Virus record (IMG/VR): IMGVR_UViG_3300020202_000217
Location: 1-22,858 of that record
Origin: a virus
DNA length: 22,858 nucleotides
Direction: 5' to 3' (one strand)
This document shows, piece after piece, positions 19,436-22,858 of the stretch. The translations under genes and the position numbers were made by a program. The notes below the pieces were generated by a model. It was not told where the DNA came from. It did no database searches and saw only the letters and a list, made by a program, of their open reading frames with translations. Every line of letters begins with the position of its first letter. Position 1 is the stretch's first letter.

Positions 19436-20997
19436 CACGGCAGCTCCCACGGCCTGTTGGGACTCCCGACCTCCTGGGAGGGCCTAGGAGCCTCGTTCTC
19501 GTCTCGGAGGGCCCAGGTGCCCCCGAAGCCGGAGAGGCTACGAGATTGGAGCCTGGGAGGTTTGGGGGCCGCTGGCGCAGCGGTCAGCGATTCCACCTTG
19601 TCCGTGAGGCCCCTCGTTACTTTATCTTCCAGGTGTCGCCATTCTTGGTTTGGCTTGCAGGATGCGAACTCCGTCTGATTTGTACGCTCAGTCCCGCAAT
19701 TGGCGCACAGACGATAGAGTCGGGAGTTCTCCACCCGCACTACGTATTTGTCGCTGAAGTCATGGGGGACGTGCTTACGCTTGGGGGATTCCTTGTCGCG
19801 TTGCATGTGCCGGTCGCACAGCCACCAGTGAATCGGGCTCTCGCCCTGGCGCCCGCCTTCCTCCCAGCATTCCGAGCACTGCGCCCTCCCCATGACTATC
19901 GGCTCTGTCTTCTCTGTGCCTACTAGCTCCGGGGTTTGAATGCGCCCTTCGGGCGCGGTCAGCGAGTCCTCCGTGGCGAAGTTCCGTCCTTGAGTCATGG
20001 CCCCGCAAACGATGCACGGCCTCGGAATGGCCACGGCCGTTATGTATGCGCTGCGAGTATACGCGCAGATTGGACACAGTGGAGGTCCCGCCTCTCCGTG
20101 GTCTCGCTGTCCGCCGGGCTCTGCCCGGCCCCCTGCTGAAGCGATCGCGCTGCCTCCTGCGATTTCAGCAGGTTGCACGGGGCGCCAGCCGTCCCGCACC
20201 AGCCACTTGTCCCATAGGCACGGGGCGCCAGCCTGGTGGTGTCGGGCGCTGATGGTTGTGGCGCCGACGTCGGTGATGGTAGCCGCGTAGCCGCTGCCGG
20301 CGTGCTTGATAACATCCCCCCGCCTCAGATTGTCCACCCAGTCTTGTGGTCGCTGTCCGCCAGGCCCTGCCAGGCGCGTGTGCTCCTCCAGCACCTTCCC
20401 CCCTGGGGAGAGGAGGCGCCGGTGGGCAGCGGTGCATTCGCCAGGGAACCGACAGCGATACCACTCGCCCTCGGGCTTGTCGCGGCACTCCCAGGTGTTC
20501 CCTGAGGGTTTAGAAAGTGCCGGCTCTTCGGCTCCACGGCCGGCGCGTGGTGGCGGTGACACCAACGGACCGGGCCGGCAGGATGCGCGGCCCTTGACGC
20601 ACGGAGCGCCCGGTTCGTTGGTCGAGTCGGTGGCCGAAGTCTTCGGAGCTTTATCGCGGCCTTCGGCCGCCGTCTGGTTGGACTCGACGAGGACAGATGG
20701 CCAGGAGTCGTGGACGAGGAGCCCATCCACGTCGGTGCGCCAGATGTGTTCTCCGTATTCACTGATCAGTGTGTACTCGGTCTCGGGCCCGCGCAGCTGG
20801 TAATTCGCGCCCAGCTGGTAATTCGGGCCTGGCGCGACGTTCTGGTAAATCGGCCCCCGCCGCCGCTGGCCAACCTTCCATTTCTCCGGCTTCGTGGGTC
20901 CGCTGTGTTGGGTCGCGCCCGACGTAACGTAATCCTGCGCCTTTGAGACAGCGCGCTTCAGCGCCTCGGCAGCCTTCTTTTCCATCTCTGACCTCAC
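19435..20997 (-). CDS. Multi-zinc-finger mosaic protein
   Basis: 520 residues from GTG 20997, overlapping the upstream stop as GTGA; ATG 20985, with GAGG six bases before, is equally possible. Order of parts: N-terminal helix (1-24); an 18-bp tandem repeat giving NYQLGANYQLRG (about 59-70); a W-rich segment (76-101); linker ESNQTAAEGRDKAP (105-118); a Cys-rich part with CRDKPEGEWYRCRFPGEC (171-188); an SH3/KOW-like segment RRGDVIKHAGSGYAATITDV and on to DGWRPV (225-274); zinc site CPIC...CIVC (308-331); linker EDSLTAPEGRIQTPE (343-357); CSEC...CDRH (374-397); CANC...C (431-447); linker VESLTAAPAAPKP (468-480). The linkers are encoded by a dispersed hairpin repeat. A nucleic-acid or protein-binding role is likely, but no family match is known to me. 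Confidence 0.6.
   Translation of the reverse strand: MRSEMEKKAAEALKRAVSKAQDYVTSGATQHSGPTKPEKWKVGQRRRGPIYQNVAPGPNYQLGANYQLRGPETEYTLISEYGEHIWRTDVDGLLVHDSWPSVLVESNQTAAEGRDKAPKTSATDSTNEPGAPCVKGRASCRPGPLVSPPPRAGRGAEEPALSKPSGNTWECRDKPEGEWYRCRFPGECTAAHRRLLSPGGKVLEEHTRLAGPGGQRPQDWVDNLRRGDVIKHAGSGYAATITDVGATTISARHHQAGAPCLWDKWLVRDGWRPVQPAEIAGGSAIASAGGRAEPGGQRDHGEAGPPLCPICAYTRSAYITAVAIPRPCIVCGAMTQGRNFATEDSLTAPEGRIQTPELVGTEKTEPIVMGRAQCSECWEEGGRQGESPIHWWLCDRHMQRDKESPKRKHVPHDFSDKYVVRVENSRLYRLCANCGTERTNQTEFASCKPNQEWRHLEDKVTRGLTDKVESLTAAPAAPKPPRLQSRSLSGFGGTWALRDENEAPRPSQEVGSPNRPWELP
19569..19594 (-). repeat. Dispersed hairpin repeat, copy 2 (variant)
   Basis: Plus strand: CCGCT-GGCGC-AGCGG followed by TCAGCGATTCC. 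The flank matches copies 1 and 3; the hairpin differs, with a 5-base loop. It encodes VESLTAAPAAPK in the zinc-finger gene. Confidence 0.45.
19942..19969 (-). repeat. Dispersed GAA-triloop hairpin repeat, copy 3
   Basis: Plus strand: GCGCCC-TTC-GGGCGC followed by GGTCAGCGAGTCC. It encodes EDSLTAPEGRI between two zinc-finger modules. Confidence 0.55.
20113..20129 (-). repeat. Related 3-base-loop hairpin, copy 5 (weak)
   Basis: Plus strand: GCCGGGC-TCT-GCCCGGC, a 7-bp stem with a 3-base loop. The flank (CTGCTGAAGCGATCGC) is only loosely like the other copies. It encodes a Gly-rich linker (AGGRAEPGGQ) just before the first CPIC zinc site. Confidence 0.3.
20656..20685 (-). repeat. Dispersed GAA-triloop hairpin repeat, copy 4
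   Basis: Plus strand: GCGGCC-TTC-GGCCGC followed by CGTC and, after a diverged middle, GGACTC. It encodes ESNQTAAEGRDKAP in the N-terminal third of the zinc-finger protein. Confidence 0.5.
20794..20825 (-). repeat. 18-bp tandem repeat in the zinc-finger gene
   Basis: CAGCTGGTAATTCG occurs at 20794-20807 and 20812-20825. The period of 18 keeps frame and gives two copies of NYQL in the protein, a small slippage or duplication event. Confidence 0.6.
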
Positions 20998-21392
20998 AAT
21001 GCCACCCTCTTGGCAGCGTAGTAGTAAATATTCGGCAGGCAGGACTCACAGGGGAGAGCCAGCCCACACCGGCACCTCGGCACGTTCGTCTCCTCCACCT
21101 CGAAGGGGTTTTGGGCCCGCTGGTAGGCGTTGATCTTCCTCGCACACCCCCGGCACCTCGCCGTCCCCTTCGTCGGCCTCGAGCACGCCACGCACAGGCC
21201 CTTGGTCTTCCGCTCGGCGTATAGCTTTCGGTTGAACTTGGCCTTGACGGCTAGGCTCTTGGCGTAACAAGGAGGACACCGGGTCTTGCCGTCTGGGTTC
21301 GGCTTGCCGCAGGTGACGCACTCCTGGTTTGCGCGACGCCTCCAGTACCAGACCTTGCAGTAGCCCCGGTTCTGCTCTGGGGTGATTCGCAT
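20994..21392 (-). CDS. Triple zinc-ribbon protein
   Basis: 132 residues from ATG 21392, three bases after the SSB stop; its ribosome site is weak. Three Cys4 clusters can be seen: CVTCGKPNPDGKTRCPPC (Cys 25, 28, 39, 42), CVACSRPTKGTARCRGC (67, 70, 80, 83) and CRCGLALPCESC (107, 109, 115, 118). A basic linker with RKLYAERKTKG lies between the first two. The first two ribbons look like internal duplicates. The arrangement suggests nucleic-acid binding, possibly in replication or transcription next to SSB. There is no endonuclease VII or HNH signature. The gene overlaps the mosaic zinc-finger gene as GTGA. Confidence 0.65.
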   Translation of the reverse strand: MRITPEQNRGYCKVWYWRRRANQECVTCGKPNPDGKTRCPPCYAKSLAVKAKFNRKLYAERKTKGLCVACSRPTKGTARCRGCARKINAYQRAQNPFEVEETNVPRCRCGLALPCESCLPNIYYYAAKRVAL

Positions 21393-21395
21393 GGC

Positions 21396-21770
21396 CTAGA
21401 AGTCCGGGATGTCGTCGCCCTCGAAGTCCTGGGCGCCTGGGTTGATGTCCCTAGCCCGGGTCTTCGTCTCTGCCTCCCCCCTCGGCCGCGGCGCCTTCTG
21501 ATTGTCCCCTGGCTTGAGCTCCCTCGCCACGAGCTGGAGCTTCCAGTCCTTCTCCCCGTCCCTAGGCTTCCGCATCTGGAGCTCACCCAGGATAGTCACC
21601 GGGTCACCTTGCTTGAGGCCATGTCTCTCGTCGGTGAAGGCCACGACTTCGAAGTAGGATGGGAACTTCCCGGCCATGCAGATCACGTTGGCGAAGCTGA
21701 CCTTGTCGTGGTGCTTCACCCGGGCGATGCGGGCGTTCTCCAGCTTGAACCGTGCGTCTTGTCGCTCCAT
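21396..21770 (-). CDS. ssb: Single-stranded DNA-binding protein (OB fold)
   Basis: 124 residues from ATG 21770, chosen because AAGGA lies six bases before; a GTG at 21785 would add five residues without a ribosome site. The OB-fold pattern is present: FKLENARIARVKHH, VSFANVICMAGKFPSYFEVV, FTDERHGLKQGDPVTILGEL, then DWKLQLVARELKPG. A disordered Pro/Arg/Lys-rich linker leads to an acidic tip (DFEGDDIPDF), as in SSB proteins that recruit partners with DDDIPF. It would coat ssDNA in phage replication or recombination. It is shorter than E. coli SSB (178), but phage versions vary. Neighbours support a replication block. Confidence 0.75.
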   Translation of the reverse strand: MERQDARFKLENARIARVKHHDKVSFANVICMAGKFPSYFEVVAFTDERHGLKQGDPVTILGELQMRKPRDGEKDWKLQLVARELKPGDNQKAPRPRGEAETKTRARDINPGAQDFEGDDIPDF

Positions 21771-21785
21771 GGGCCGTCCTTTCAC

Positions 21786-22379
21786 TCAAAAGGGAACTGC
21801 ACTCGATACGTCGTCGTCTTCGCCGGGCTCGCGTTTCTGTGGCTCGGCCTGCCAGCCGTTCCTGGCTTTCCACTCCTCGAGCTGCTGCGCGATTCGCCGC
21901 TTCGCCTCGTTCGCCTCCTCGTCGGTCTGCTCTAGAGGCTCGAGCTGTTTCCCGTCGGCGAGCACCTTGACCACGCCTTCGCGGTTCGGCTTCCACGTCG
22001 GCAGCTTGCCTTCGATGGCCTTCCCCGCGTACTCGCGCCAATGCTGAAGTTCCGAGCGGGCACGGTCGTAATCCCCCTTCACGGTCATCACCGCGGCGAT
22101 CCACTGGGACCGCAATTCCTTGTCGACGCTCGCCAGGACGTCGCGGTCCAGGAGGCCGTCTAGCTTCGCCTCCTCCAGCCTCCGGGCCGTTGCCTTGACG
22201 TTCCGCTTCGCCTCCTCGATGTTCTCCAGCATCGAGGCCACGAGCTCGTCCTTCGTGGCCGGCTTGGCTGCCAGCGCCTTGGCCTCCTCCATCGTGATCC
22301 GGTCCTCCCGCCGGATGAAGCGGTGAAAGTGGGACACCGCGTACCGGGCGATCGTCGCCTTGGCCTCTGCCGTGTTCAC
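21786..22379 (-). CDS. Helical protein with SSB-like acidic C-terminal tip
   Basis: 197 residues from GTG 22379, overlapping the previous stop as GTGA, with GGAGG six bases before. It is almost all helix: AEAKATIARYAVSHFHRFIR, then MEEAKALAAKPATKDELVAS, IEEAKRNVKATARRLEEAK and QWIAAVMTVKGDYDRARSEL. The last residues are GEDDDVSSAVPF, close to the acidic SSB tip, directly upstream of the real SSB gene. It may bind SSB partners or compete for them. No enzymatic motif was seen. The N-terminal SHFHRF...RRED recalls metal-ion or nucleic-acid contacts but is not conclusive. Confidence 0.6.
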   Translation of the reverse strand: MNTAEAKATIARYAVSHFHRFIRREDRITMEEAKALAAKPATKDELVASMLENIEEAKRNVKATARRLEEAKLDGLLDRDVLASVDKELRSQWIAAVMTVKGDYDRARSELQHWREYAGKAIEGKLPTWKPNREGVVKVLADGKQLEPLEQTDEEANEAKRRIAQQLEEWKARNGWQAEPQKREPGEDDDVSSAVPF

Positions 22380-22858
22380 CGGGAGCCTCCGAGGATTGCG
22401 TCAATGCCGTCCATCGCTTCGAACGCGCGGTCCAGGCTCGCCTGGTCGTGCCTATCTTGCCGCTCTCTCTCGGCCCTCACGGCGTAGCTCTCCTGCCTGC
22501 GAATCGGCACCGGAACGCCGTTGCTCGGCGTCGGTCGCTTAGCCTCGCCGGTGAACTCGTTCACGTTCCCGACCAGGAGCGAGAGCGAGTGCCGAGCGTC
22601 GACGTAGTAGGCCTTGGGGCTCGCCAAATACCGCTTCACAGTGCTGCGCCAGCCAGCCATGTCTGCGGCGAACGTCCCGGCCTTGACCAGCAGCGCGACC
22701 TGGCCGGCGTCCTTCGGCGAGACTGTGTATTTCTCCCCCGGATAAACAGCCGGGTACTCTGCGCAAAATACCGCAATCATTGCGTTTGCAGACACAGCGG
22801 CCAACGGCTGCTGTCTGGGGGGTTGGGATAGGGGTGTATTTTCTTTAGGGGGATTGTT
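22376..22858 (-). CDS. Probable replication-type protein, N-terminal part beyond window edge
   Basis: The frame is open to the right edge, so the start is probably outside; if a start in the window is used, TTG 22804, GTG 22795 or ATG 22780 are options, none with a good ribosome site. The edge codons read NNPPKENTPLSQPPRQQPL, a polar Pro-rich linker. Then AVFCAEYPAVYPGEKYTVSP, KDAGQVALLVKAGTFAADMA, GWRSTVKRYLASP and VDARHSLSLLVGNVNEF resemble the C-terminal domain of phage replication proteins that follow such a linker. The end is charged (RAERERQDRHDQASLDRAFE). The role in replication rests on pattern and on the SSB nearby. Confidence 0.5.
   Translation of the reverse strand, partial: NNPPKENTPLSQPPRQQPLAAVSANAMIAVFCAEYPAVYPGEKYTVSPKDAGQVALLVKAGTFAADMAGWRSTVKRYLASPKAYYVDARHSLSLLVGNVNEFTGEAKRPTPSNGVPVPIRRQESYAVRAERERQDRHDQASLDRAFEAMDGIDAILGGSR

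Noticed and set aside
1-22858. CRISPR arrays, tRNA genes, integrase and attachment sites
   Set aside because: No regularly spaced direct repeats, cloverleaf sequences or recombinase motifs were seen in the window.

Overview
The window looks like part of the genome of a tailed double-stranded DNA phage (Caudoviricetes) with a short-tail, P22-like head module. This is supported by a large terminase, a long P22-type portal, a scaffold-like protein, a Mu gpT/HK97-like major capsid protein, a P22 gp4-like adaptor and a pectate-lyase-type tailspike. The DNA is GC-rich. GTG and TTG starts and GTGA, TTGA or TGATG stop/start overlaps are frequent, so translational coupling is common. No integrase, tRNA or CRISPR array was seen, and the host cannot be named from the sequence.

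Layout. (i) Positions 1-15169, minus strand: one long late operon read right to left. It holds three small unknown genes, a collagen-like fibre protein, a small beta-type structural protein, TerL, portal, a small coiled-coil gene overlapping the portal gene, a GroES-like co-chaperonin, scaffold, an unknown head-module protein, a decoration-like protein, the major capsid protein, two beta-helix proteins, a zinc-ribbon/helical protein, a gp4-like adaptor and the tailspike, which is cut by the window edge. (ii) Positions 15170-16416: control region with a large operator-like dyad over a candidate late promoter, one or two small minus-strand ORFs, an excisionase/MerR-type HTH gene and further dyads sharing the core CTGAGACRG. 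(iii) Positions 16417-18311, plus strand: seven small genes (a secreted DUF3761-like protein, a winged-helix protein, a ribbon-helix-helix-like protein and four unknowns). Five of them share an extended start-associated leader, three with a GC hairpin just upstream. (iv) Positions 18312-18591: a gap between convergent genes with several hairpins. (v) Positions 18592-22858, minus strand: an early/replication-type block with a PGPW-type phage protein, small unknowns, a 520-residue multi-zinc-finger mosaic protein, a triple zinc-ribbon protein, an SSB, an SSB-tailed unknown and a gene open to the right edge that may be a replication protein.

How the parts fit. TerL, portal, scaffold, capsid protein, decoration-like protein and the GroES-like chaperonin form a head assembly and packaging set. 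The gp4-like adaptor, beta-helix proteins, tailspike and collagen fibre would form the tail and host-contact parts. The HTH protein next to the shared dyads is a candidate switch between the leftward late operon and the rightward small-gene cluster.

The most unusual signals are: conserved start-associated leaders that also appear at the capsid gene; a dispersed family of GAA-triloop (TTC on the plus strand) hairpins with differing but fully paired stems, three copies of which encode linkers between zinc-finger modules; an operator-like motif shared between the late promoter and the small-gene leader region; and a phage GroES-like protein with long extensions.
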